Of a stretch of DNA of 37,150 nt, positions 24,664 through 33,163 are shown piece after piece (positions within the stretch are counted from its first letter, which is position 1; each line of letters opens with the position of its first letter). The stretch is from Balneolaceae bacterium. Its GTDB lineage: Bacteria; Bacteroidota; Rhodothermia; Balneolales; Balneolaceae. The stretch is taken from positions 1 to 37,150 of the forward strand of contig VEMX01000096.1 in assembly GCA_009711805.1 (NCBI GenBank), given 5' to 3'. Under the pieces are notes generated by a model. That model was not told the origin of the DNA, searched no databases, and saw nothing but the letters and a program-made list of their open reading frames with translations. The position numbers and the translations under genes are program-made.

Positions 24664-25689
24664 ATGTCAAAATTAGCCCCTCTTATTGTTCTGTTATTAT
24701 TTCCATTTCAGTCCTATAACCAAATTTCAGTTGTGCAGACCGACAACCGTGAAAAAGTTCTCAATCTACATCTCGAGCATACTTATGAACTAGACAGAGG
24801 ATATTATTTGTCGTTCCTGGAATTTGAAAATGGAAGATTATATGGAATATGTCCACAACTACGCCGCATTTACTCCCTGGATATCAGGCAAAAAAGAATA
24901 AAGCATTTCACTTTTAACAAGGGAAAGGGACCAAATGAAATTTCGAGAGGCCCGTTTGGCATTTCCATCTCGGAGAAAAATATAGTCTTGAATGATACCG
25001 ATACCCAGCGAATGGTTTTGTTTGATTATAAAGGACATCCCACTCAAACCGTGCTATACAAGCAAAGCGAAGTATCAGTTGGTTCTATTTATAACATAAG
25101 GGGAGAAAACGCTTTCCTGAATAAAGTACTAAATCCGCTGAATGGCATACGTTACTCTATTCTGGATCCTGCCTTAGGAACCACCGTTTCAAGATACAAG
25201 ATACCCCCCGATTTGTTAAAACAACTCAAAAAAAGCAGAGATATCTTCCGTGTCAGTGGTTATGCAGCTTTTTCTGGTGATTACCTGATCCATGCAAACA
25301 AGTATTATGGAGACCTGCTAATGTGGGATAAGAAGAGTGGGAAATTTCTGAAAACCGTACAAGTCTACGATCCGGGTAACCCATCCAACCGTAAAGCACA
25401 GTTGGGAGATATGGTCGGAAACATACCCCCTCAAAATACTAAGGCTACTTTTCTACAGCTAACGGATAATCCTCTCTTAAAAGAGAGAATCTTTTTATTA
25501 ATAAATAGTAAAGATGGCACTTTCAAGAATACTACTGTGTATGATTATGATCTTCAAAAAGAAGAAATAGTACAACAATACAAACTACCTGCTCCTGCCA
25601 AACTGATACAAAGTAGCAACACTCATCTATTTGTGTACAGCGAAAAGCAAAGTGAAATCTATCAATATGAAATTGAAAAAAAGAACTGA
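24664..25689 (+). CDS. 6-bladed beta-propeller exported protein (BF3164-like)
   Basis: 341 residues from ATG at 24664; an upstream in-frame start at 24631 would lie inside the terminator and is rejected. A signal peptide covers about residues 1-20 (LAPLIVLLLFPFQSYNQ). The body is strand-rich with repeated blade-like segments (GRLYGICPQLRRIYSLD, FTFNKGKGPNEISRGPFGISI, IVLNDTDTQRMVLFD), and G-K-G-P-N-E matches the G-x-GPGE blade of the family. Such proteins are periplasmic or surface exposed and mostly uncharacterised. It is followed after 1 nt by a CxxC protein gene. A recognition or processing role for the upstream peptide is inference from synteny. Confidence 0.75.
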   Translation: MSKLAPLIVLLLFPFQSYNQISVVQTDNREKVLNLHLEHTYELDRGYYLSFLEFENGRLYGICPQLRRIYSLDIRQKRIKHFTFNKGKGPNEISRGPFGISISEKNIVLNDTDTQRMVLFDYKGHPTQTVLYKQSEVSVGSIYNIRGENAFLNKVLNPLNGIRYSILDPALGTTVSRYKIPPDLLKQLKKSRDIFRVSGYAAFSGDYLIHANKYYGDLLMWDKKSGKFLKTVQVYDPGNPSNRKAQLGDMVGNIPPQNTKATFLQLTDNPLLKERIFLLINSKDGTFKNTTVYDYDLQKEEIVQQYKLPAPAKLIQSSNTHLFVYSEKQSEIYQYEIEKKN

Positions 25690-25690
25690 T

Positions 25691-26263
25691 ATGAAAGTGA
25701 GTAGAAAAATATTATGGTCCGCAATTTTAATTCTGCTCAGCCTTAATATATATGCCCTCTATCAAAGCTATACCGCGCGGACTTCATTCAATAACCTCAA
25801 GCACGATCTTTCACTAATTTCAAATCGGTATAAAGTATGTGAGGTAGTCTCTTGCTTTCAGAAAAATTTTCTGGAAAACCATGTAAAGGATGTCCGTTTT
25901 ATGATCTACTTACCCCTGAAGAGCAACTGCATTAATTGTGTAAAAAGTAATAATGAAATACTACAACTTGTCATACAACATGGCCCGGAAATAGCTGATC
26001 ACCTCACTGTTGTATTACTCAACCCTTCCGATAATACCATCAGTTCCGACCTGAAAAAGGAAGGATTTCATGTACTGTCTGTAGAAGATCAAAGCCAAAT
26101 TTTCAAAGAAGAATTTAGGCTCAACTACCCGGCTTTATCTGTGATGGATAAACATTCAACCTTATTGAATCATGAGGTATTATCCAATGAAGTATTTGCC
26201 AGGGAACGGCAGCACGCATTCTGGCATGCAGCCATATACCTACTGAATCAAACGTATCCATAA
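25691..26263 (+). CDS. Membrane-anchored thioredoxin-like CxxC protein
   Basis: 190 residues from ATG at 25691, 1 nt after the propeller stop; earlier in-frame starts lie inside that gene. One N-terminal helix (about 7-25, ILWSAILILLSLNIYAL) anchors it with the rest in the periplasm. DVRFMIYLPLKSNCINC has a strand followed by C80-x-x-C83, placed as in thioredoxin/TlpA folds, and a later YPALSVMD resembles the cis-Pro strand (N-Y-P). Two further cysteines are C50 and C55. It may make or break disulphides, perhaps in the four-cysteine peptide two genes upstream. Sequence similarity to classical thioredoxins is low. Confidence 0.6.
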   Translation: MKVSRKILWSAILILLSLNIYALYQSYTARTSFNNLKHDLSLISNRYKVCEVVSCFQKNFLENHVKDVRFMIYLPLKSNCINCVKSNNEILQLVIQHGPEIADHLTVVLLNPSDNTISSDLKKEGFHVLSVEDQSQIFKEEFRLNYPALSVMDKHSTLLNHEVLSNEVFARERQHAFWHAAIYLLNQTYP

Positions 26264-26285
26264 CTGAATTTATACCTTCAGTTTT
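26262..26285 (+). terminator. Weak terminator after the peptide cassette
   Basis: A 7-bp stem (AACTGAA / TTCAGTT) with an 8-nt loop and a short T4 run, overlapping the stop codon of the thioredoxin-like gene. It probably separates the cassette from ccmB. Confidence 0.45.
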
Positions 26286-26355
26286 AACAGAATGCCCACC
26301 TGCTGAAGGAGCAATCCCCGGATGCATAACGTTGGCGAAATGCTTACACTTGGAC

Positions 26356-27018
26356 ATGCACTGGATAAAAAGCTCAATCACTGTCCTAAGGAAAGATTTA
26401 CAGGTAGAACTGCGCAGCCGTTTTGCCCTCAATACCGTACTTGCTTTTGTAGCCGCTTCCCTCCTGTTGATTTTGTTTACCCTCCGAGCCGACCAGCTTG
26501 ATCCCATCCCCAAAACAGCCTTGGTTTGGATTATCATTTTATTTGCCGCACTCTCTGCGCTGGGCAGAAGCTTTCTTGCTGAGACTGACAAAAAAACCTA
26601 CAACCTCCTGCGTATTTATACTCAGGGAACGGTCGTTTATGCCGGCAAACTCCTGTACAATTTTTTATTCACATTGTTCATCAATGTGGTAACGTTTTCG
26701 ATTTATATTTTTCTGATGGAATTAAAGGTTGTTTCATGGAATGCCTTTTTAGTTATGCTGATTGTTGGCACAGCCGGCCTTTCGGGAGTAGCAACAATGA
26801 CGGCTGCTGTCGTATCACAGGCCGACCGCAAAGGAGCGATTTTTTCCGTTTTAAGCCTTCCCCTTTTTGTACCTTTAATGCTGCTGTTGGCGGACTTATC
26901 AAAATCGGCTTTTATTGATGGTAACGCTTCAACCAATAATATTACCGCTCTTATTGGTTTTGCCGGGGTTACTATAAGTGCCGGCATTATCTTATTTGAC
27001 TATATCTGGGAGGAATAG
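26356..27018 (+). CDS. ccmB: Haem exporter membrane subunit CcmB
   Basis: About 220 residues from ATG at 26356; a TTG at 26332 would add eight residues. Six hydrophobic helices fit the family. Conserved CcmB features: VLRKDLQVELRSRFALNTV at the N-terminus, IIILFAALSALGRSF, and a long GLSGVATMTAAVVSQADRKG segment followed by SLPLFVPLMLLLAD. CcmB works with the CcmA ATPase in cytochrome c maturation. No ccmA or ccmC is next to it in this window; holB follows after 9 nt. Confidence 0.9.
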   Translation: MHWIKSSITVLRKDLQVELRSRFALNTVLAFVAASLLLILFTLRADQLDPIPKTALVWIIILFAALSALGRSFLAETDKKTYNLLRIYTQGTVVYAGKLLYNFLFTLFINVVTFSIYIFLMELKVVSWNAFLVMLIVGTAGLSGVATMTAAVVSQADRKGAIFSVLSLPLFVPLMLLLADLSKSAFIDGNASTNNITALIGFAGVTISAGIILFDYIWEE

Positions 27019-27027
27019 ATTAGTTTT

Positions 27028-28209
27028 ATGAATATCGAATTTGGAAATCGACGAATTATTGGACAAAACCGGGCAAAAGAACAGGTAGAACGGATTTTAG
27101 AATCTGATCGAATCAGCCATGCTTATTTGTTTTCAGGTCCATCGGGAATAGGAAAAACAGCTTTTGCTCTGACGTTTGCTGAAGCTATTAATGGCATCGA
27201 CCACCTCAGTGAGTTAGGCGACTACACTTCTTCCAAAAAATCTTCCTGGTTCACCCATCCCGATATACATGTTTTTATTCCCAAGCCAACCTCTGCAAAA
27301 ACAGACGAACTAAGAGAACGCCTGGAACTACTGGCAGAAGATCCCTATGAAATTATAGACTTTTCCCGCCGTCCTTCCCTCAGCGATGATTCATCCAAAA
27401 ACCTGCAGGCTTTTTACCCCATTAAATATTTCAGGGATGATATCCGCCCGATTGCAAAACTGAAACCAAATGAAGGAAACCGAATTGTTATTATACTCAC
27501 CGGAGTGGAAACCATGCGTAAGGAAACGGCTAATGCTTTTTTAAAGCTGCTTGAAGAACCCTCCGATCGACTTATGTTTATCCTGACAACTGAAAACTAT
27601 GAGAGCCTGTTGCCCACTATAACTTCGCGCTGCCAACATATACCGCTGGGCACTTTAAAAGATGAAGAAGTAAAGCAGGGGCTTATCCAAATTGACGGGC
27701 TTGATCCCGATGAAGCAAACTACCTGGCCCGCGTGTCTAACGGCAACTATGCCATGACCCGGTTTTTTGATGTAAACCGGCTTCGAAAAGACCGCGAATA
27801 TGTAGTTGAATACCTGAGGTTGTCCTATAGCCATGATGCGGCTGCCCTTTCGCAAATGGTTCAGGATTGGCAAAGTGCCCATAACATTGAAGGGCTCATA
27901 TCCCTTACCAATCTAATTGAGATGTATATCCGGGACCTTATTGTATACCGGGCCACTCAAAACAAAAAATATATTACAAACATCGATCAGCTTGCTTCTA
28001 TACAGAAATTCAATGATTCTCTGAAAGATGCCAGGCTGGAAGAGATGATTGAGCATCTCGATGGAATGCGCCCGCTACTGCGGCAAAATGTGACTCCCAA
28101 ACTGACTTTCCTGGTACTGGCCCTGCGATTTTCAAGTTTAATGCGGGGACAGAAGCCGTATATTCCCTCCGAGAATAACTGGAAACATATACCCGCTTTT
28201 GTGGAATAA
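27028..28209 (+). CDS. holB: DNA polymerase III delta prime subunit
   Basis: 393 residues. The clamp-loader AAA+ fold is clear: IIGQNRAKEQVERIL, Walker A GPSGIGKT at 37-44, the sensor region ETMRKETANAFLKLLEEPSD with the LLKTLEEP-type motif, and LPTITSRCQHIPL, where the SRC motif inserts into the neighbour's ATP site. A 45-residue segment around residues 85-130 replaces the usual zinc-binding cysteines. It helps load the sliding clamp during replication. dapF starts 3 nt after its stop. Confidence 0.92.
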   Translation: MNIEFGNRRIIGQNRAKEQVERILESDRISHAYLFSGPSGIGKTAFALTFAEAINGIDHLSELGDYTSSKKSSWFTHPDIHVFIPKPTSAKTDELRERLELLAEDPYEIIDFSRRPSLSDDSSKNLQAFYPIKYFRDDIRPIAKLKPNEGNRIVIILTGVETMRKETANAFLKLLEEPSDRLMFILTTENYESLLPTITSRCQHIPLGTLKDEEVKQGLIQIDGLDPDEANYLARVSNGNYAMTRFFDVNRLRKDREYVVEYLRLSYSHDAAALSQMVQDWQSAHNIEGLISLTNLIEMYIRDLIVYRATQNKKYITNIDQLASIQKFNDSLKDARLEEMIEHLDGMRPLLRQNVTPKLTFLVLALRFSSLMRGQKPYIPSENNWKHIPAFVE

Positions 28210-28212
28210 TTT

Positions 28213-29037
28213 ATGGCTGAATTGAAATTTTATAAGATGCAGGGAGCCGGAAACGATTTTGTCGTTTTTGACAACCGTGATTATGGCTTTACGCTGAATG
28301 AAATTATTGAGATAACCCCCCGCCTCTGCAATCGCAAATTCGGAATAGGTGCCGATGGATTGATGGCTCTTGCCCCCCCCCAACTTCCCAACACTGATTA
28401 CACCATGATTTACCGCAATGCTGATGGCAGTGATGCCGGCATGTGTGGCAATGGAGCCCGTTGTTTGTCCTTATTTGCCAACAGGCAAGGTTTTGAAGCA
28501 GAACAACGCTTTAATGTACACCAGAACATTTATAAAGCCATTGTTAGCAGCCAAGAGAAAGTATCTATTCACTTTCCCGTTACCGTTCATACCGAACAAC
28601 TTGAGATTGATAATGAGCTTTTCATAAAAGCTAATGCAGGTACGGAACATCTTGTGTGTTTCGTTGAAGAAAACAGCCTTAAAGATGAAGATCATCTTGT
28701 TGAAGAAGGACGAAATATAAGAATGAACGATAAGGTAAATCCACCGGGAGCCAACGTAAATTTCGTCTATATTGCAGGAAAAGGCAGGCTTTCTCTGCAG
28801 ACCTACGAACGGGGAGTGGAAAACCTAACCTTAGCGTGTGGAACAGGGGCTTTGGCCTCTGCCATTGCAGCTCACGATTGGGAAGAAAAAGGCGAATCGC
28901 ACGCACATTACCAAGTTTCTGTTAAGGGAGGAGAACTCGAGTCCACTTTTGACTTCAATACAGACGAACAAAGCTACAATAACTTAATTTTAACCGGACC
29001 CGCTTATTTTGTTTTTGAAGGCATCATCCACCTATAA
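28213..29037 (+). CDS. dapF: Diaminopimelate epimerase
   Basis: 274 residues, standard length. It interconverts LL- and meso-diaminopimelate for lysine and peptidoglycan synthesis. Both catalytic cysteines are in their motifs: MCGNGARCLSLF near residue 77 and LACGTGALASAIA near 209. The opening KMQGAGNDFVVFDNR and the CNRKFGIGADG substrate segment are also conserved. It lies 3 nt after holB, and its 3' end overlaps the proposed start of the DUF5103 gene. Confidence 0.96.
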   Translation: MAELKFYKMQGAGNDFVVFDNRDYGFTLNEIIEITPRLCNRKFGIGADGLMALAPPQLPNTDYTMIYRNADGSDAGMCGNGARCLSLFANRQGFEAEQRFNVHQNIYKAIVSSQEKVSIHFPVTVHTEQLEIDNELFIKANAGTEHLVCFVEENSLKDEDHLVEEGRNIRMNDKVNPPGANVNFVYIAGKGRLSLQTYERGVENLTLACGTGALASAIAAHDWEEKGESHAHYQVSVKGGELESTFDFNTDEQSYNNLILTGPAYFVFEGIIHL

Positions 29038-30325
29038 GTCATTACTTCTTTTTCTTTCATTCAGCCTGTTCCTGTCCTGCTCTTCCTTGGATTTTTCACA
29101 ATCTTCGGATACCAACGGCAGAGTTGGAATATCCTATCCAAGCAACTACCTGGTGCCTGGCCAACTTCCTGCTCCACAATCAGTTAAAAGTATTATGCTG
29201 CATCGCAAAGGAAGCTCGAATGCCCCTCCTATCATTAAACTGGGCAGTAATCAACAGCTGGTGCTCTCATTTGATGAACTGGCCAACCTATCGGGACAAT
29301 TCAGGATTACTTTCACACACCACAACCAATACTGGGAAAACAGCAACCTCCCAGACGACTGGTTTATCGATGGTATCAATGAACTTATTATTGGAGGCGG
29401 AGAGAAGAATGCCCTGCATGAGCCCGACTATTTCCATTATGACATTGAATTCCCCAATAACCAAATCAATTTCAAAATAAGTGGAAATTACATGCTTCAT
29501 GTATCAGATTTCTCTTCTGGCACTGAACTCTTTTCTCTGCCCTTCTTTGTGACCGAAGAAGCCGGGACAATGACCTCAAGAGTAGAAACCATTTATAACG
29601 CAGGTCCTGGCGGAGCTCCTATCGACCAGCCCTTTAGCGTGCTTACAAACCCGGATTTTGTTGAATTCCCTCAATTCGATCTTACGTTCTTTTTTGTGCA
29701 AAACAGATTTTGGGGTCAAACCCGTGAAACCGACATCTTTGATATCTCCCGTAAAGGGGAAACGGGCTTTCACCTGTCCAGGCACCGGTCTTATGCAGCC
29801 AACTTCGATTTCAATGGACTTCGGTTAAACAATTTCACCCAGGGAGGGCAGATTATTGAATGGCTGCCCGGGCTCACTCCTCCCAAAGCCGTGCTACGGG
29901 AAGATATCCTGAATTTTTCCTCCGATCCGGTTCCCTCCTGGAATTCCACTTTTGGGCTACCCGAATCTGACCGGAACTCACGTTATGCCAATGTTCGGTT
30001 CCGCTTTGCAGATGGCGGGCAGTTTAATACCAGCCAGGGAGTGTACCTGGTAGGCGATTTTAACCAATGGTTGCTCTCCGACAAACATAAGCTGGAGTAC
30101 AACCCCAATTCCGGTTATTGGGAAACTACTGCTTTGATCAAAGAAGGCTCCTATACCTATAAGTATGCCATCAAATCGGGCAGGGATGGAGTGGACGATT
30201 TAACGCTCAGCGATAGTATCACCCGCAGGACCCAGGAATATGTCAGCCTGGTGTACTTCCATGATCCCGCCTATAGATACTACCGGCTCATACAGGCAGA
30301 TGTGTTTTATTCTACAGACCAATAA
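29009..30325 (+). CDS. DUF5103 lipoprotein (type IX secretion plug-type)
   Basis: About 438 residues. No ATG is available near the start; TTG at 29009 or 29015 fits, overlapping dapF by up to 29 nt. A lipoprotein-type signal (LLLFLSFSLFLSC) puts Cys24 at the probable lipidation site. The mature part follows DUF5103: a central FDLTFFFVQNRFWGQT region and a C-terminal immunoglobulin-like / CBM48-like domain with VYLVGDFNQWLLSDKHKL and YTYKYAI. In Bacteroidetes this family is annotated as the type IX secretion plug. Whether this organism has a full type IX system cannot be seen here. Confidence 0.85.
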   Translation: MFLKASSTYKSLLLFLSFSLFLSCSSLDFSQSSDTNGRVGISYPSNYLVPGQLPAPQSVKSIMLHRKGSSNAPPIIKLGSNQQLVLSFDELANLSGQFRITFTHHNQYWENSNLPDDWFIDGINELIIGGGEKNALHEPDYFHYDIEFPNNQINFKISGNYMLHVSDFSSGTELFSLPFFVTEEAGTMTSRVETIYNAGPGGAPIDQPFSVLTNPDFVEFPQFDLTFFFVQNRFWGQTRETDIFDISRKGETGFHLSRHRSYAANFDFNGLRLNNFTQGGQIIEWLPGLTPPKAVLREDILNFSSDPVPSWNSTFGLPESDRNSRYANVRFRFADGGQFNTSQGVYLVGDFNQWLLSDKHKLEYNPNSGYWETTALIKEGSYTYKYAIKSGRDGVDDLTLSDSITRRTQEYVSLVYFHDPAYRYYRLIQADVFYSTDQ

Positions 30326-30496
30326 AAAGGCCCAACAACCGGCCATCGAGGAGGCTGTTTGTTCATACCCGGGCTTTTCCAGCTGTCAGATGCTTTTAGT
30401 GGGGGTTTATTATCATAGAAAACGGATAACAATATCAGAAACTTTATTGTTATATACCTTCGTGAATAATTTGGGCTAAATGATCTCCCCTTACAC

Positions 30497-30523
30497 AAAA
30501 AACCCCATCAAAACATGACGGGG
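30497..30523 (-). terminator. Intrinsic terminator after the ankyrin gene
   Basis: On the minus strand, a 7-bp stem (CCCCGTC / GATGGGG, one G-T pair) with a 7-nt loop is followed by T6 (30497-30502 complement). It lies 43 bp beyond the ankyrin stop codon. Confidence 0.75.
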
Positions 30524-30565
30524 CCTTATAATAATTACTTAAGAGTTGTTGGCTATAGGTTGAAG

Positions 30566-30946
30566 TTAATGAGCTCCAGCTGTGTCAAGTACTTTTAACA
30601 CGTCTTCATGGTGGTGGGTTATGGCCTGATCTTTAGCCGACCAACCTCGGTCATCGTGAACATCTACATCACTTTTATGATCAGCTAAAAATTGTACGAT
30701 TTCGTGGTGGCCGTTGGTAGCAGCCCAGTATAAGGCGCTGGTTCCACGATTATCTTTCATATCTACTTCTGCTCCATTGTCTGCCAGGAGTTTCACAATA
30801 TCCAGGTGTCCATATTTGGAAGCTTTCAGAAGTGCAGTGCGGTTATGAGCGTCTCTTGAATTTACGTCCATTCCTTCTTTGAGGAGTCGTTGTATTGTCT
30901 CGATATCGCCGCTTTCTGCGGCATCGAGAAATATTTCATCGTCCAT
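30566..30946 (-). CDS. Ankyrin-repeat protein
   Basis: 126 residues made almost wholly of ankyrin repeats: FLDAAESGDIETIQRLLKEG, then NRTALLKASKYGHLDIVKLLAD, GTSALYWAATNGHHEIVQFLAD and a final GWSAKDQAITHHHEDVLKVL. That is about four repeats, the minimum for a stable solenoid, with capping helices at each end. It should be a cytoplasmic protein-binding module; the partner is unknown. It is a single-gene unit with a strong Shine-Dalgarno (30953-30958) and its own terminator (30497-30523), which suggests high and independent expression. Confidence 0.9.
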   Translation of the reverse strand: MDDEIFLDAAESGDIETIQRLLKEGMDVNSRDAHNRTALLKASKYGHLDIVKLLADNGAEVDMKDNRGTSALYWAATNGHHEIVQFLADHKSDVDVHDDRGWSAKDQAITHHHEDVLKVLDTAGAH

Positions 30947-30952
30947 GGTATT

Positions 30953-30958
30953 CCTCCT
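30953..30958 (-). promoter_or_regulatory. Unusually strong Shine-Dalgarno before the ankyrin gene
   Basis: AGGAGG within AAAAAAGGAGG, six nt before the ATG. The other gene starts inspected in the window lack such a perfect site, as expected for Bacteroidetes-type translation, so this one stands out. Confidence 0.65.
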
Positions 30959-31040
30959 TTTTTATGTTAATAAGATTAGCACCTTTAGTGTAGCTTAACA
31001 AGGAACTAATGTCAAATAAGAAATACAGATACCACATGAA

Positions 31041-31082
31041 GTTTAGATGAAGACTACCCCCTCTTCATCTAAACATTTTTTT
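31041..31082 (+). terminator. Strong plus-strand intrinsic terminator with no plus-strand gene upstream
   Basis: A 13-bp perfect stem (31041-31053 with 31062-31074; arm GTTTAGATGAAGA), an 8-nt loop and T7 at 31076-31082. The T-tract is on the plus strand, but both neighbouring genes are on the minus strand. On the minus strand it would sit after the metallopeptidase gene without a T-tract. Confidence 0.6.
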
Positions 31083-31133
31083 CAACTGATCATATTAGCT
31101 GAAAGTTTTGGATGTCATAAACCATGATAGCCG

Positions 31134-32789
31134 CTATTTGTGCTCTTTTCTGTATTCATCGGCTATCTCTGTTAGTCCAAGAACATCCACTCCCTGCTTA
31201 AAAATAATGTCTACCGGAATGTCTTTTTCTTCAAGGCTTTGTAGTGAGTTTTGCAGCGGATCAGCTTTCACAGCATATTGTAATACAAATTCGTCTACAG
31301 CTTCATAATCGCCATTTCCCTGGAGTTTCAGAATACGTTCCGAAAGTGCATCAACGGCTTTACCCATTTTATCAAAATTGACGCTGTAGCGGCCGGTTTC
31401 CTCATCAACGCTAAAAGCATCCATTTCCTGGAAAAAATTAAAACGGATCAAGTTTGCCTTGCCATGCGCACTGGACGAGCCGAAACGAATAGATCTGAAT
31501 ATACTTGCCAGGAAAGTCACATAATTTTGTTCGAGAGAACCTTCCTCAATCATTCCTTTTTCACGCAGCGACTTCACCATATATAATCCCAAGACATCGG
31601 CTTTTCCTTCTTCGAGGGCGGAAGCATGATTTTGGAGAGCCTGCCTTACTGTCTCATCTCCATTAACTGTATTTTTGATTCCCAGGCCATGTGCTACTTC
31701 ATGAAACATGGTATTCCCAAAAAAGGCATCAAAAGAGATGTACTGCTGCTGATCTTCAGCAATAAGCACTTCAGATATAGGCACTAAAATTTTATCGTAT
31801 TTGGCTTTCATTGCGTTTTTCAACTGTAACCGCCGGGTTCCTTTTTCAAGCTGTACTTCTTCATCGTTGGGCAGGTTAATGGCTATGGTTTTAGAACCTG
31901 CGTTTGCATCTCCCGCATAATAGACGGCATCGTAGGCATTCAGGTCCGAGTCGGTTCCCGGCTCCTCACTTTTGTACTCCTCTTCCACTGGTAAGCCGCG
32001 TTGCAGTTCAGGAAGCACCTCTGCATATCGTGACAGGCGGTCGCTCCACTCTTTATCTTTGATCAATACAAAAGCCTCGTTAGCTGCCTTGTACCCAAAC
32101 AATCCATCCTCATAATTTTCTATGGGGCCAATCACTAATTCGATTGCATTATTCTTCATTTCCATCCAGGCTAAATCACTTTCCTGATATTCATCACTTA
32201 ACAGCGCTTCAGCTCTGAGCTCCAGGTATTTTTTAAAACCGGGATCTTCAGCCAGTTTGGCTGCAGCTCTCAATTTTTCAGCTGCCCGCCGGTGATGCTC
32301 AGAAAAAGCCTCACTATAGGGAATTGTTATCAGACTGTCGGAGTCTTGATCTCTGCGAACCAGGGTATACAAACTTGCTTTATCATCCGATTCCCATTCT
32401 TTAAATTCCTCTTTGGTCATATTAACCGGATAGAAATTAGCCCCCGCGGGTTTGGGGCCCACTCCTTCCACAAAAGGCTCATTTGCATTCAAACGATCCC
32501 ACGGTCCATAATTTATGATTGCAAACCTTTTTTCTTCCCCAGACAATTTAGAAAGCAGCTGTTCACGGTCTCCGTACGCCTGTTTCCAAAAAACAGTATC
32601 CATTTCCTGTGCTGCTTCAACAAGGAGTGGAATCATTTTCTTTTGATTTTCAGAGAGTGAGCTTAAATCGGTTGTCAGGGTAAATTCGGTATATTTATCA
32701 GACATTTTACCTTTATCTACATTCGTTGGATCCGTTTTACCACATGATACGATCAGTACAATAATTAATAGTGCAGGCAGATATTTCAT
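31134..32789 (-). CDS. M49-like (dipeptidyl-peptidase III family) zinc peptidase lipoprotein
   Basis: 551 residues. A lipoprotein signal (LLIIVLIVSC, Cys16) suggests membrane attachment facing the periplasm. The zinc site is H363-E-V-A-H367 in MFHEVAHGLG, with the third ligand probably E394 in SALEEGKADVLGLYM. This layout is that of the bacterial 'dipeptidyl-peptidase 3 family' proteins, which have HExxH instead of the HExxGH of classical DPP III. An N-terminal helical half of about 280 residues precedes it. It probably trims small peptides, but the substrate is unknown. It is transcribed alone. Confidence 0.8.
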   Translation of the reverse strand: MKYLPALLIIVLIVSCGKTDPTNVDKGKMSDKYTEFTLTTDLSSLSENQKKMIPLLVEAAQEMDTVFWKQAYGDREQLLSKLSGEEKRFAIINYGPWDRLNANEPFVEGVGPKPAGANFYPVNMTKEEFKEWESDDKASLYTLVRRDQDSDSLITIPYSEAFSEHHRRAAEKLRAAAKLAEDPGFKKYLELRAEALLSDEYQESDLAWMEMKNNAIELVIGPIENYEDGLFGYKAANEAFVLIKDKEWSDRLSRYAEVLPELQRGLPVEEEYKSEEPGTDSDLNAYDAVYYAGDANAGSKTIAINLPNDEEVQLEKGTRRLQLKNAMKAKYDKILVPISEVLIAEDQQQYISFDAFFGNTMFHEVAHGLGIKNTVNGDETVRQALQNHASALEEGKADVLGLYMVKSLREKGMIEEGSLEQNYVTFLASIFRSIRFGSSSAHGKANLIRFNFFQEMDAFSVDEETGRYSVNFDKMGKAVDALSERILKLQGNGDYEAVDEFVLQYAVKADPLQNSLQSLEEKDIPVDIIFKQGVDVLGLTEIADEYRKEHK

Positions 32790-33163
32790 ATTCGTTCGCT
32801 TTTCTTTATCAGATAAGATTTATGTAAAAACAGTTAGTTTGAGTTGTTTTGTGTAACCAGGCTGCTCAGATTTTATGTAACCGTTCATCCAAAACTGCCT
32901 ATTCCATTCCTACTTAACTCCTTATGTTCTTATGTTACTATTGTTCCCTAAAAGCCCTGTTATCCAAATGAATAAAACACCAGCTATTCATTTAACCCAC
33001 AATGGGTATTAATGGCCTTCGCTTAACATATAATTCCTAAGCCAAATTTGATAGTCTAAGATGATCTTTTTCAGTGGTTCAATTCCCAAAAAAAATTCAA
33101 AAAAAAGCCTGCTTTTAAAGCATGTGCTAAAATCGTACATTTAGGCAATCATCTACAAACAAT
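32790..33163. other. 374-bp intergenic region between divergent genes
   Basis: AT-rich, no open reading frame of note. It must hold the promoters of the metallopeptidase gene (-) and the amidase gene (+). A TAAAAT hexamer near 33129 with TTTAAA about 14 bp before it could serve the amidase. A small palindrome GCTTTTAAAGC lies at 33111-33121. No RNA gene or repeat was recognised. Confidence 0.4.

Noticed and set aside
30334-30363. Terminator after the DUF5103 gene
   Set aside because: An imperfect 11-bp hairpin is present but has a mismatch and no T-tract; at most an mRNA-stabilising structure.
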